Shown piece by piece: positions 1 through 8,416 of a stretch of DNA of 64,000 nucleotides (its first letter is position 1; each line of letters starts with the position of its first letter). Source of the DNA: Paenibacillus periandrae (GTDB taxonomy: Bacteria > Bacillota > Bacilli > Paenibacillales > NBRC-103111); NCBI RefSeq assembly GCF_022458865.1, contig NZ_JAJNMU010000017.1, forward strand, positions 1 through 64,000. Direction: 5' to 3'. The notes under the pieces were generated by a model. It saw nothing but the letters and a program-made list of their open reading frames with translations, searched no databases and was not told the origin of the DNA. A program made the translations under genes and the position numbers.

Positions 1-69
1 ATAACTCTCAGAATTGCTTAAATAACGTTGAACAGCTGATAATTTTTCGTCTGAAGTATACTTAGCCAT
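1..69 (-). CDS. IS3-family transposase OrfA, N-terminal 23 codons only
   Basis: The reading frame starts with ATG at 69-67 on the minus strand and runs off the window, giving MAKYTSDEKLSAVQRYLSNS and three more residues. This matches the usual beginning of small IS3/IS150-type OrfA proteins, a helix-turn-helix DNA-binding subunit that works with OrfB through programmed frameshifting. Identification rests on the short N-terminus plus the inverted repeat just upstream, so the family is fairly sure but the exact element is not. Confidence 0.55.
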   Translation of the reverse strand, partial: MAKYTSDEKLSAVQRYLSNSESY

Positions 70-122
70 TAAAAAACTGCACCTCCAACTGTTAGATGAT
101 GTCTAACAATTGGGGTGCAGTT
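1..122 (-). mobile_element. End of an IS3-family insertion sequence (left part outside window)
   Basis: The window opens inside an insertion sequence read on the minus strand. The transposase start lies at 69, and 75-122 forms a nearly perfect inverted repeat (AACTGCACC... against ...GGTGCAGTT) of about 22 bases per arm. Elements of the IS3/IS150 group commonly carry such TGCACCCC-type ends beside orfA. The outer boundary is placed at about 122 by the end of the repeat; target-site duplication cannot be seen because the other end is missing. Confidence 0.6.
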
Positions 123-266
123 CAAAGCCGAACGGTTTTTTACTATTTTTGCGTTGATTTTATCCATATGTTCCGGTTACAGTGATATCATGAAGGATTG
201 TTGCCAGTTAATTGCAGGGGGAAGCCGTATAAGATAAGGGGCGTGAACAAGTTGGGTGGAGGCGAG

Positions 267-1076
267 ATGTTAACCAAACCGGGGTTTCATGTCCGGAGTT
301 TTGTGGCTACTACGAATACAGATTGGGCGGATGACGGCTTTCACCAGCACCGCACCTTGGAAATCAGTATTTTGCTGGAAGGTAGAGGCGTATTCGAATG
401 GAATGACAGTAAGCTTAATCTGGAGGCAGGGCAAGTGATTATCATCCCGCCTGCCCTGCCGCACCGGTTTGAAGGGAAGCAGTGGAATCGCTATGGGGTC
501 ATGCATCTGGAAAACATACCGGCTCGGATTATGGAGCATTTATCTGATTTTGGAAGCGGATCCAAGCCAGTCATCATAGCACTATCCCGTCTCGATAAAG
601 AACGCTTGGAATGGCTTTTTCGCGAATTTTTGCGCATATTATCCACTCCGCTTAAGAAGCAAATGAGAACATACAGCGCATGGGTAGAGGTCATTGTTCT
701 ATTCCTGCTTGAGCATTCGCAATCGGTTCAGCATGCATTAACGATCACCAAGGCGGCGGATTATATCCGTGAAAATTTGAGTCGAGGTGTGCAAATCGCT
801 GACTTGGCCGCATTGGCAGGACTGACCGAGGCTGGTTTTCGCCGTTTGTTCGATGAAATCTATGATATGAGCCCCAAGCAGTATTTGCAGCAATGTCGTA
901 TGGTCGAGGCCAAATGGCTGCTCAGCTCCTCTAATAAAGAATTGAATGAAATCGCCGAGCAGATCGGATTTGCCAGATTGCATTCGTTCTCGTTATGGTT
1001 CAAAAAAGTGGAAGGAATCCCCCCATCGGAGTGGCGTAAAATGCAGCAAAGAAAGACTGATGAATTTTCTATTTAA
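267..1076 (+). CDS. AraC-family transcriptional regulator with N-terminal cupin domain
   Basis: A 269-residue regulator. The N-terminal third has a cupin-type sensing domain with the FHQHRTLEIS stretch near residue 25 and the PPALPHRFEG stretch near residue 70. The last 100 residues contain two helix-turn-helix motifs (ADLAALAGLTEAGFRRLFDE and EIAEQIGFARLHSFSLWFKK). ATG 267 is preferred over an in-frame TTG at 198 because GGTGGAGGCGAG directly precedes it. It stands immediately upstream of an isomerase-like gene and an oxidoreductase on the same strand and most likely controls them in response to a sugar-like ligand, which is inferred. Confidence 0.88.
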   Translation: MLTKPGFHVRSFVATTNTDWADDGFHQHRTLEISILLEGRGVFEWNDSKLNLEAGQVIIIPPALPHRFEGKQWNRYGVMHLENIPARIMEHLSDFGSGSKPVIIALSRLDKERLEWLFREFLRILSTPLKKQMRTYSAWVEVIVLFLLEHSQSVQHALTITKAADYIRENLSRGVQIADLAALAGLTEAGFRRLFDEIYDMSPKQYLQQCRMVEAKWLLSSSNKELNEIAEQIGFARLHSFSLWFKKVEGIPPSEWRKMQQRKTDEFSI

Positions 1077-1220
1077 GCGGATGGCGTTTTGTGTAAATTG
1101 TGTTTCGATTTCAATAAATACAAGCGGTTCGAAAACCATTATTCTTCTAGTGTACCTAGAAAAACGATAGCATGCGTTAAGTCATGCGTCATAAGCAGGG
1201 CGGGAAGGAAGAAAAAGTGG

Positions 1221-2051
1221 ATGCGCAAAGGAATTAATCAATGGTGTTTTCCAAAAGGTACTTCATTAGCGAATGTGTTTGAAACGAGTCGTCAAGCGGG
1301 CTTCGATGAAGTTGAACTGAATCTGTATGCACCTGGTGGTGTGGGACTGACCATGGACACCACGGAGGAGGAGGCCAAAGCCATTGGGCGGCTCGCTGAG
1401 CAACATGGGATCCAGCTGCGCTCACTTTCCTCAGAAATCATGGGACATTATCCGCTGTCTTCTCCGGATCAGGAAGTTCGCAATCTCGGAATTAAGGCCA
1501 TGCATAAGCAAATACAAATTGCTGCGTGGCTCGGTATGGATACGATTCTTGTTGTTCCCGGCAGAGTGAACGAGGAAGTATCGTATGAGCAGTGTTATGA
1601 ACGCAGCCGGACAGAGTTAGCCAAGCTGCTGCCGGCTCTGGAGGCCAGTCATATCCATATGGGCATAGAAAACGTGTGGAATAAGTTCATGTGGTCGCCA
1701 ATTGAAATGGCCAAGTACATTGATGACTTCGGGTCATCTTTGGTATGCGCTTATTTTGATGTAGGCAATACACTGTTATTTGGTTATCCACAGCAATGGA
1801 TTCGTATACTGGGTCACCGAATTCGCAAGGTGCATGTCAAGGATTTTAAGCTGGCTATAGGTAACATGAATGGCTTTGTCCCGCTGCTGGCAGGTGATGT
1901 CGATTGGAAGGAAGTACGAATAGCATTGAACGAGATCGGTTATAACGATGTGCTGACTGCGGAATTGACGGCTTACACAAGTGCTCCGGAGCAGCTCATC
2001 TTCGATACCGCTAGGCATCTTGGTGTGATCATGGGCGACAAACCGAATTAA
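1221..2051 (+). CDS. Sugar phosphate isomerase/epimerase-like TIM-barrel protein (AP-endonuclease family 2 fold)
   Basis: A 276-residue cytoplasmic protein of the xylose isomerase-like TIM-barrel superfamily. Four conserved metal-ligand positions are visible: E in MGIENVW, D in YFDVGN, H in KVHVKDF and E in LTAELT. ATG 1221 is chosen because GGGAAGGAAG lies about ten bases upstream; the open frame upstream to 1089 shows no family similarity. The fold covers L-ribulose-5-phosphate epimerases, inosose dehydratases and the catalytic subunits that cleave 3-keto-glycosides. The next gene is a Gfo/Idh/MocA dehydrogenase, a pairing common in inositol and 3-keto-sugar pathways. The substrate cannot be read from sequence. 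Confidence 0.83.
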   Translation: MRKGINQWCFPKGTSLANVFETSRQAGFDEVELNLYAPGGVGLTMDTTEEEAKAIGRLAEQHGIQLRSLSSEIMGHYPLSSPDQEVRNLGIKAMHKQIQIAAWLGMDTILVVPGRVNEEVSYEQCYERSRTELAKLLPALEASHIHMGIENVWNKFMWSPIEMAKYIDDFGSSLVCAYFDVGNTLLFGYPQQWIRILGHRIRKVHVKDFKLAIGNMNGFVPLLAGDVDWKEVRIALNEIGYNDVLTAELTAYTSAPEQLIFDTARHLGVIMGDKPN

Positions 2052-2098
2052 CTAAGCCTGCTTGTACAATCAAATTCCGAAGGAGTGCTGTATATATT

Positions 2099-3058
2099 AT
2101 GGTGAAAATCGCTGTTATGGGTGCAGGCGGTATTGCTGCGGAGCATATGAAAGCTTTGAAGCCTCATCCAAAGGTAGAGATTGTAGGGATCTGTGACGTA
2201 ATTCTGGAGAACGCACAAAAAATGGTTAACAAAAATGGGGGGCGAGCCTACACTGATTATGAGGAAATGCTGGATAGGGAGCAGCCGGACGGCTTGATCA
2301 TCAGTGTCCCTCCTTTTGCTCATGGTGATGTGGAAGAGGCCGCAGCGAGTCGTGGTATTCATTTGTTAGTCGAGAAACCGATTGGCCTCAATATGGATGC
2401 AGTCAGGAAAAAAGCTGAGGTGATGCAGGAGGCAGGAATTATCGTCAGCACCGGATATTGCTTGCGTTATATGGAAGCCTTGCAAAAAGCACGGGTGTAT
2501 TTGTCAGATAAGCCAATAGCGATGGTGCGGGCACTGCGCATAAGCGGCATACCCAAAATGCCCTGGTGGCCGATCATGGACAAATCCGGCGGGCAGCTGG
2601 TTGAAATGACTACACATAATGTAGACATGATGCGCTGCCTGGCTGGAGATATCACGAAGGTATCGGCTGATATGAATTTGCTTGTGATGAAGGATGGCGG
2701 CTTTGATATCCCCGATGTCACTTCCGCGAACTTCGTTTTTGCTAATGGGGCCGTCGGACATATCGACACTACGTTTTTTCCGCAGCCTGTCGAACGAGCT
2801 TATCTGGAGGTGATGGGACCGGGATATTTTCTGACAATTGAAGGTAAAACCTTGACCATTGTGGAGGGTAAACAAACGACGGTGTATAAAGGTGATGATG
2901 ATTACTATAAAGCTCAGGACGAGGCGTTCATTGAAGCGATTGATACTGGCGACCGCAGCCTGATCCTTGCTGATTACAGCGAGGCCGTGAAAACGCTGGA
3001 GGTCACACTGGCGGCGAATGCTTCTGCTACGTCAGGACAAACGGTTTACCTAGCTTGA
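2099..3058 (+). CDS. Gfo/Idh/MocA family NAD(P)-dependent oxidoreductase
   Basis: A 319-residue sugar or inositol dehydrogenase type protein. The N-terminus holds a Rossmann fingerprint (GAGGIAAEH near residues 8-16) and the family EKPIG motif at about 93-97, followed by the C-terminal alpha/beta substrate domain, with a MTTHNVDMMR segment where the catalytic histidine is usual. AAGGAG lies 12 bases before ATG 2099. Members oxidise hydroxyls of sugars, inositols or glycosides with a bound nicotinamide cofactor. Its place between the TIM-barrel protein and a LamG-like protein suggests one short pathway; the exact substrate is unknown. Confidence 0.87.
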   Translation: MVKIAVMGAGGIAAEHMKALKPHPKVEIVGICDVILENAQKMVNKNGGRAYTDYEEMLDREQPDGLIISVPPFAHGDVEEAAASRGIHLLVEKPIGLNMDAVRKKAEVMQEAGIIVSTGYCLRYMEALQKARVYLSDKPIAMVRALRISGIPKMPWWPIMDKSGGQLVEMTTHNVDMMRCLAGDITKVSADMNLLVMKDGGFDIPDVTSANFVFANGAVGHIDTTFFPQPVERAYLEVMGPGYFLTIEGKTLTIVEGKQTTVYKGDDDYYKAQDEAFIEAIDTGDRSLILADYSEAVKTLEVTLAANASATSGQTVYLA

Positions 3059-3126
3059 TAAAAGGCTCTCATGACATTAGTGATATTGCGATTTACATTG
3101 TATAATAAGCAAAGTACAGGAAGAAT

Positions 3127-3960
3127 ATGTCTATCGATGCAAATCATACTTTATTCATGGGAGATGGTAATGTGACACAAGCAGGAGATCGTGCGGCTAG
3201 CGCCGTGCTAAATACGCCGGGATTGGTCAGTTTTTGGGATTTTCAGGAGCCCTCAGGAGAATCGCCAACCTCCCAGGGAAAAGAGCGGTATGTGCTGCAG
3301 GATGGGAACGGTGCTGTTGCCAAGGCCAACGAAGGTGTGTTCGGGCCAGCTGCTGCAGACATTCGCAACGGTCAATGGTATCGGATTGCTCGTGCGGATT
3401 GTCCGTCCTTGGATTTCCACGGAGAGACAGCGTTTACATTGTGTGCATGGCTGAAGCGATTCGGTCAGCAGGAGTCAACAAAATGCGAAGCGGTCGTTGG
3501 CATGTGGGACGAAACGTATAAGCATCGGCAATATTGCATGTTTCTCAATCTGCGGATTTGGGACAGCGCTCAGCAGCTATGTGGACATGTATCAGCTGAA
3601 GGCGGTCCGACTCCGGAATATAAGTATTGTATGACATCGGCTATCGGTCAAACAGAGGTTTCCTTTGAAGAATGGCATTTTGCTGTGTTCACTTTCGATG
3701 GCGAATACGCCAAAGTATTTCTGGACGGGCAGCTGGATGAAAGGGAAACGTTCAACCCCTATTTGTACCCGAAGGCACTGCACAACGGTGGTAGTGAGGG
3801 ATCGGACTTTACGATTGCCGGTGTGAACCGGTCTGGAGAAATGGGTAACTTCTATGAAGGCCTGCTCGGTGGGCTGGCGGTATATGACAGGTGTTTGTCT
3901 GCAGATGAAATTACTGCGCTGTATCAAGCAACCCGGTCAATCGAGATGGATGCTTCATGA
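3127..3960 (+). CDS. LamG-like jelly-roll (concanavalin A-like) domain protein
   Basis: A 277-residue protein with no signal peptide. Residues 30-270 look like a concanavalin A-like LamG fold: LVSFWDFQEPSG near the start, FTLCAWLKRF, WHFAVFTFDGEYAKVFLDGQ, and a closing YEGLLGGLAVYDRCLSADEI segment, the typical last strand and helix of Laminin_G_3 domains. AGGAAG precedes ATG 3127. It follows the oxidoreductase by 68 bases and is probably cotranscribed. Being cytoplasmic it is unlikely to be a secreted adhesin; binding or modification of an imported glycoside is possible but inferred. No catalytic residues can be assigned. Confidence 0.75.
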   Translation: MSIDANHTLFMGDGNVTQAGDRAASAVLNTPGLVSFWDFQEPSGESPTSQGKERYVLQDGNGAVAKANEGVFGPAAADIRNGQWYRIARADCPSLDFHGETAFTLCAWLKRFGQQESTKCEAVVGMWDETYKHRQYCMFLNLRIWDSAQQLCGHVSAEGGPTPEYKYCMTSAIGQTEVSFEEWHFAVFTFDGEYAKVFLDGQLDERETFNPYLYPKALHNGGSEGSDFTIAGVNRSGEMGNFYEGLLGGLAVYDRCLSADEITALYQATRSIEMDAS

Positions 3961-4088
3961 TGTAGGGCCCCGAAGTACATCACCGATTGGGCGGAACGGC
4001 TGCTTCTCACACCGATGTGGAGGAGCGGCCTTTTCAGGTGAAGACTGCAGGTAAAGTATGGTGTTATAACAGATTGGAGATTGCTTGT

Positions 4089-4472
4089 ATGGATATGAAG
4101 GATTTCATGAACAATGACAAGCTTCAATGGCTCGTGGATATCGAGAAAACTTTAAATCGGTTTCCTATTCTGCTGCGATTTAATGAGTGGACGAAAGGGA
4201 CTAACTTTCATTACCAGCCTGGTGTGGAGATACATATTACTCAAGAGGGAGAGGGAACGATGGTTGTAGGCAGGCAAATCTTGCTGCAAACCCCCCGTTC
4301 TGTCCTGGTATTTCGTGGAACCGTGCCGCACCAGATGATATCCAGATCGTCTTATAAACGTGCGGTGATCTGTGTCAACTTCAGTAATGAGGATGAGGGT
4401 GTGCTTTCAAACCTGCACCGTCTCATTGATTACCTCTTACACGAACAAAAGAAGAAGTCTTCGGTTCACTAA
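4089..4472 (+). pseudogene. AraC-type regulator remnant: sensor (cupin) domain only, DNA-binding domain missing
   Basis: A 127-residue frame starting at ATG 4089, with GGAG about ten bases upstream. It has the look of an AraC N-terminal ligand domain (NEWTKGTNFHYQPGVEIHIT, then TPRSVLVFRGTVPHQM) and stops after a short helix that in full-length relatives leads to the helix-turn-helix region. Its last codons already form part of a terminator stem (4454-4492), so the C-terminal 130 residues have been replaced by a terminator. A stand-alone cupin protein is the alternative. It may be the fossil of a second regulator for the neighbouring operon. Confidence 0.55.
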
Positions 4473-4496
4473 CTCAGTGAGCCGAAGACTTCTTTG
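4454..4496. terminator. Rho-independent terminator, probably bidirectional
   Basis: Arms 4454-4470 and 4476-4492 pair at 16 of 17 positions around a five-base AACTC loop, followed by TTT on the plus strand and by a T-rich stretch on the minus strand. It ends the truncated AraC gene on the plus strand and could also stop minus-strand transcripts. Confidence 0.75.
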
Positions 4497-4562
4497 TCCA
4501 TATATAAAGGATTCTCAGTTATGAATACCTGAGGCAGATCGGCTTGGGTGTAAGAAGTGGAA

Positions 4563-4771
4563 GTCCAAACCAAAGAAGGGGCGAGGACAGGTTTTAGAAG
4601 TAGAAGACAGCACAATTGTAGGATGGAGGACATGGGTATGGGTGGAAAGTTTACGGGCCGTCTTTGAAGTCGTGTTCCCACCGCTTAGTCTCATCCATGG
4701 AACACGACTTCAACAACGGCTGCAACCCCATACCCATGTCCTCGCCAACGCACCAACGTTTGGGTTTAGAC
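4563..4771. repeat. Imperfect inverted-repeat element between converging regulator genes
   Basis: The stretch GAGGACATGGGTATGGG at 4626-4642 recurs inverted at about 4728-4744, and TGAAGTCGTGTTCC at about 4665-4678 recurs inverted at about 4698-4711, making a roughly 120-base cruciform-like structure. A third partial copy, GGGGCGAGGACA near 4579-4590 with upstream GTCCAAACC, mirrors 4739-4771. No coding potential is visible. It sits just beyond the stop of the minus-strand AraC gene, so it may act partly as its transcript end. Confidence 0.6.
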
Positions 4772-5542
4772 ACGATAATGCTGTCTGAACGACGAAGGAT
4801 TCGTCCCGATCTTGGAGCTGAAGATTCGGCTCAGGTAAGAGCCGTTCTCATATCCACATTGGATCGCAATCGATTCCATGGTATCATCCGTTTCCAGCAG
4901 CAGTCGCTTGGCCTCGTCCAATCGCAGACGAGTAACAAATTCCAAAGGAGCGACACCATAGGCTGCCTGAAACCGTCTTGTAAACTGAGGCTGCTTGATT
5001 CCGAGACTGGACGCAATTTCGTGCATGCTAAGCTCGCCGAACACATTTTTGTGAATGATTCCCGCTGCTTTTTGCATGCTGGGGTCAATCTGCTTTTTAC
5101 GATTAAAAGTAGATTTTTTTTCCACATCACACAGAAATAAAAGGTCCGCAACCAGATGATTAAGAATAGGAGAGGAGACGCCGTATTTGAGCTCTGTCTT
5201 ACGCAAATAAGTATAAGTGGAAGAGAGCCGGGCCACATCGTGAATCGTTATTTTGCCAACAGGTGGCCGCAGAAAAGAATCCTCTACTTCCTCGGGTACG
5301 GTAAACCGAATCATGTGAAAAGTAATTTCATTGGGTGTCCTGCGCTTTAACACGACATTCGGAGGACAAATCACGATATCCCCAAAGACCGCATGTCCGT
5401 TCAACTCCCCGACATCAAAGTCAAAAGCGCCTTTTTCAACGCCTAGGATAACATGGTTACTGTATATATCCTCGGGCAGCTGGAAGCCAGGTTGGGGTCC
5501 CGCATAGACATATCCATCTACATTTATCATGTTTTGAAGCAT
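4766..5542 (-). CDS. AraC-family transcriptional regulator
   Basis: A 258-residue regulator. ATG 5542 is preferred because AGGAGGGG lies nine bases upstream; an in-frame start 33 bases earlier lacks such a site. The first 100 residues form a cupin-like sensing domain, and the last 100 carry two helix-turn-helix motifs (MHEIASSLGIKQPQFTRRFQ and SIAIQCGYENGSYLSRIFSS). It is divergently oriented to the amidohydrolase-Rieske-ABC operon beginning at 5782 and is the obvious candidate regulator of it. The ligand is unknown. Confidence 0.88.
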   Translation of the reverse strand: MLQNMINVDGYVYAGPQPGFQLPEDIYSNHVILGVEKGAFDFDVGELNGHAVFGDIVICPPNVVLKRRTPNEITFHMIRFTVPEEVEDSFLRPPVGKITIHDVARLSSTYTYLRKTELKYGVSSPILNHLVADLLFLCDVEKKSTFNRKKQIDPSMQKAAGIIHKNVFGELSMHEIASSLGIKQPQFTRRFQAAYGVAPLEFVTRLRLDEAKRLLLETDDTMESIAIQCGYENGSYLSRIFSSKIGTNPSSFRQHYRV

Positions 5543-5781
5543 GGCACATTCCCCTCCTGCCACCAGATTAACCAAGCTGGCTTATTAATTTGAGAATATC
5601 ATATTTCATGTATTTATTAAAGATTGGGATCAGATTGTTAGTTCTCTCCAACTACGCAAAAAAGTACAAGAGAAATGGCAAAAGCGTGTATTACAATCCG
5701 TATTTTACGATGATATGATAATAATGAAATTAGAACAAAACGTAGTTCTAAGATGACATTTGCGATAAAGGGGTGGTTCAA

Positions 5782-6921
5782 ATGGAGACAACACAAATCA
5801 AAGGATCAGAAAGCAAGTCCAAGTTGAAGCGTTCCATTATTGACACGGATATTCATGGAAGAGCTCCACGAGAAGGTATGCTGAAGTATATGCCGCGTAT
5901 TTATCGGGAACAGATTGCTACCTTTGGTTGGCGTCTGCCTGCACAAGGCGGAATGTTTTTGAATGGTGGAACCAACGGAAGTATGCAGGATGTAAATATC
6001 CCTGAGGACAGCGAAAATGAAGATACTTATCTCGATTATTTACGGAAAAACCACCTGGACACCTACAATATCGAGTATGGTATATTGACTGGGGGAGGTT
6101 ATGAGGTACATGCAGCGGTCGACACCGATTTTGCGGCGGCGGTGTGTTCAGCACACAATGATTATTATTTAGAACGATATTTGTCGAGAGAAAGCAGATT
6201 GAAAGGCTCAATCCTGATTCCTAAGCAGGATCCCATCCTGTCCGCCAAAGAAATCGATCGAGTTGGGTCCAATCCCGATATGATTCAGGTCGTGGTCTCC
6301 AATGGAGCACAGAAGCCTTACGGGCACCGATTTTATCATCCTATTTATGAAGCTTGTGTTCGCCATAACCTGCCTTTTACCATTCACGTCAGTATGGAGG
6401 GTATTGGTATCAACAATCCGACAACGGGGGCCGGGCATGTTACCAGCTACATTGAATACCGCGCAGCTCGTGCTCATATTATGGCGGCCCACATGGCAAG
6501 CTTTATTTTCGAAGGGGTATTTGAGAAGTTCCCAACACTTAAAGTAGTGATGATGGAAGCGGGAATGCTGTGGATCGCTCCGCTGATCTGGAGATTGGAT
6601 CAGGATTGGAAAGCTTTGCGTCACCAGACACCGTGGGTCAAGGAACCGCCAAGCGAATATTACCGTAAATTTTTTAGGGTCACCTCGCAGCCGTTAGAGC
6701 TTCCTCCGACAACTGATATGATCAAGCCAATGATGAATGCCATCCATTGCGAGACGAATCTGATGTTTGCAAGCGATTTCCCGCACTGGGATTTTGATTC
6801 CCCAACACACGCCTTCCCGAAATTGGATGAGAATATGTGGGATCGAATCTTCTACCAGAATGCAGCGGAGCTGTATGGCTTGCCGCAAAGAAAAGCGTCG
6901 AAGGGAGTGGCTTTGGCATGA
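5782..6921 (+). CDS. Amidohydrolase family 2 (metal-dependent TIM-barrel hydrolase/decarboxylase)
   Basis: A 379-residue cytoplasmic enzyme of the Amidohydro_2 group. Near the N-terminus SIIDTDIHG stands where this group has its first metal-binding strand; HVSMEG and the late FASDFPHWDFD segment fit the usual histidine and catalytic aspartate positions. ATG 5782 is chosen because AAAGGGG is 8-9 bases upstream; GTG 5773 is an alternative. The group includes aromatic-acid decarboxylases (gamma-resorcylate type), ACMSD and lactone hydrolases. It overlaps the Rieske gene by four bases (ATGA), so the two products are probably made in fixed ratio. Substrate inferred to be imported by the following ABC system. 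Confidence 0.82.
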   Translation: METTQIKGSESKSKLKRSIIDTDIHGRAPREGMLKYMPRIYREQIATFGWRLPAQGGMFLNGGTNGSMQDVNIPEDSENEDTYLDYLRKNHLDTYNIEYGILTGGGYEVHAAVDTDFAAAVCSAHNDYYLERYLSRESRLKGSILIPKQDPILSAKEIDRVGSNPDMIQVVVSNGAQKPYGHRFYHPIYEACVRHNLPFTIHVSMEGIGINNPTTGAGHVTSYIEYRAARAHIMAAHMASFIFEGVFEKFPTLKVVMMEAGMLWIAPLIWRLDQDWKALRHQTPWVKEPPSEYYRKFFRVTSQPLELPPTTDMIKPMMNAIHCETNLMFASDFPHWDFDSPTHAFPKLDENMWDRIFYQNAAELYGLPQRKASKGVALA

Positions 6922-7289
6922 CCCGGTATTTGGTAGGCAGCATCTCGGAATTAACACCAGGAACCAAAAAAATTATTCAAGCCGGCGGGCGGAGTGTCGG
7001 TGTGTACAACCTGGGCGGTGAATTGTATGCGATTCGGAATTTATGTCCGCATCAAAGTGCAGGGTTATGCGAAGGAATTACGAGCTCGTTTGTTACATCC
7101 ACGGGACCTGGGGAATTTTGCTTTGAGCATGAGGGTGAGATTGCGCGATGTCCGTGGCATTTTTGGGAATTCAACATTAAGACAGGTCAAATGATGGTGG
7201 ACCCGAAGGTAAGAACCAAAACGTATGATGTAGAAGTAGAGCGGTTTGATGTTTCTGTAGATGAACAGCAGGTCTTCGTCCACATGTAA
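6918..7289 (+). CDS. Small Rieske [2Fe-2S] ferredoxin
   Basis: A 123-residue protein starting at the ATG that overlaps the amidohydrolase stop. The two Rieske cluster motifs are intact: C-P-H in RNLCPHQSAG and C-x-x-H in IARCPWHFWEF, about 50 residues apart, longer than the shortest ferredoxins owing to an insert (ITSSFVTSTGPGEFCFEHEG). Such proteins pass electrons to ring-hydroxylating or other oxygenases. No oxygenase or reductase is seen nearby, which is unusual. Its tight coupling to the amidohydrolase suggests they act on the same compound or that it has a redox or regulatory role in that reaction; this is inference. Confidence 0.9.
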   Translation: MTRYLVGSISELTPGTKKIIQAGGRSVGVYNLGGELYAIRNLCPHQSAGLCEGITSSFVTSTGPGEFCFEHEGEIARCPWHFWEFNIKTGQMMVDPKVRTKTYDVEVERFDVSVDEQQVFVHM

Positions 7290-7333
7290 CATCCAGAAGC
7301 TAACAGCAGGAGATTAGGGGTATCCCTACAGAA

Positions 7334-8263
7334 ATGGCGGTGGTAGGAATTAAAGCAACATTGACTCTGCTAAAAAAAGACAAGCATCTGTATTTATTAG
7401 CGATGCCCGGCATCTTATTCTTTATTGTGTTTCATTATGTTCCGATGTATGGCATATTGATTGCTTTCAAAAAGTACAACGTATACCAAGGCTTTGCCGG
7501 CAGCCCTTGGATAGGCTTCGATAATTTTATCAAGCTTTTTCAAATGAGCGGTTTTGTGAGAGCGCTTAACAATACGATGATTATCAGCCTGTACCAATTG
7601 GTGTTCGCTTTTCCTGCTCCTATTATCCTTGCCATTATGCTAAATGAAGTCAGGCACATGCTGTATAGGAAATTTGTGCAAACCGTCATTTATTTACCCC
7701 ATTTTGTCTCATGGATTATCATTACAGGCATATTATATGCCTTTTTTTCCCCGTCTACGGGCGTTATCAAGGAGATCTCCATATGGCTTGGATACGAAGG
7801 AACGGTGATCAATTTTATGAGCAGTAAGGAGTACTTCAGATCTTTGCTGGTCGTCTCGAATATATGGAAGGAAGCCGGGTTTGGAACTGTACTCTACTTG
7901 GCGACTATCGTATCGATTGATCCTCAGTTATATGAAGCAGCGAAGGTCGACGGAGCGAAAAAATGGCACCAAATTTGGCATATCACGCTTCCGGGGCTGC
8001 GCACAACGATTGTTATTTTGCTGATCTTCCGGGTAGGCCATATCCTCAACGCCGGGCTCGATCAAGTGTATGCGCTATATAATCCGCAGGTATATGAAGT
8101 TAGCGAAATATTGGATACCTTTATTTACAAGCTGGCTTTCGAAGAGGCCAAATATGATTTGTCGACAGCTACGGGTGTGTTCAAGTCAGTCATTGGCTTG
8201 ATACTCGTATTGTTCACTAACTATATTGCCAAAAAAATCGACCGGGACAGCGGGATTATTTAA
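7334..8263 (+). CDS. ABC transporter permease, LplB type
   Basis: A 309-residue membrane protein with six predicted spans, beginning with LYLLAMPGILFFIVFHYVPM. The cytoplasmic EAA loop, YEAAKVDGAKKWHQIWHITL, sits near residues 195-215 and would contact a shared ATPase. It lies 44 bases after the Rieske gene. LplB-type permeases import oligosaccharides or glycosides together with a YtcP-type partner and a large lipoprotein. No ATPase gene is present here, consistent with use of a common MsmX-like ATPase encoded elsewhere. Confidence 0.92.
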   Translation: MAVVGIKATLTLLKKDKHLYLLAMPGILFFIVFHYVPMYGILIAFKKYNVYQGFAGSPWIGFDNFIKLFQMSGFVRALNNTMIISLYQLVFAFPAPIILAIMLNEVRHMLYRKFVQTVIYLPHFVSWIIITGILYAFFSPSTGVIKEISIWLGYEGTVINFMSSKEYFRSLLVVSNIWKEAGFGTVLYLATIVSIDPQLYEAAKVDGAKKWHQIWHITLPGLRTTIVILLIFRVGHILNAGLDQVYALYNPQVYEVSEILDTFIYKLAFEEAKYDLSTATGVFKSVIGLILVLFTNYIAKKIDRDSGII

Positions 8264-8401
8264 GCTTACGAAGTAAGTTTTGTACCAAAACGGAGTAGAT
8301 GCTTACGATGCGAGTTTTGTACCAAACAGAGTAGATGCTTACGAAGTAAGTTTTGCTCCAAAACAGAGTAGATGCTTACGAAGAGAGTTTTGTACCGAAA
8401 C
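8264..8401. repeat. Four tandem 36-37 bp repeats between two permease genes
   Basis: Units begin at 8264, 8301, 8337 and 8374 with GCTTACGAAGTAAG-like starts, continue with TTTTGTACCAAAAC and end in AGAGTAGAT; the fourth is shorter and runs into the ribosome site of the next gene. Each unit starts with a small palindrome (CTTAC-GAA-GTAAG), less perfect in copies 2 and 4. There are no unique spacers, so it is not a CRISPR array. The position inside an operon suggests an effect on mRNA stability or expression ratio. Confidence 0.9.
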
Positions 8402-8416
8402 TTTTAGGAGGCCAAC

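Noticed and set aside
8264..8401. Possible CRISPR array because of regularly spaced repeats
   Set aside because: The units touch each other without unique spacers, and no cas genes are present.
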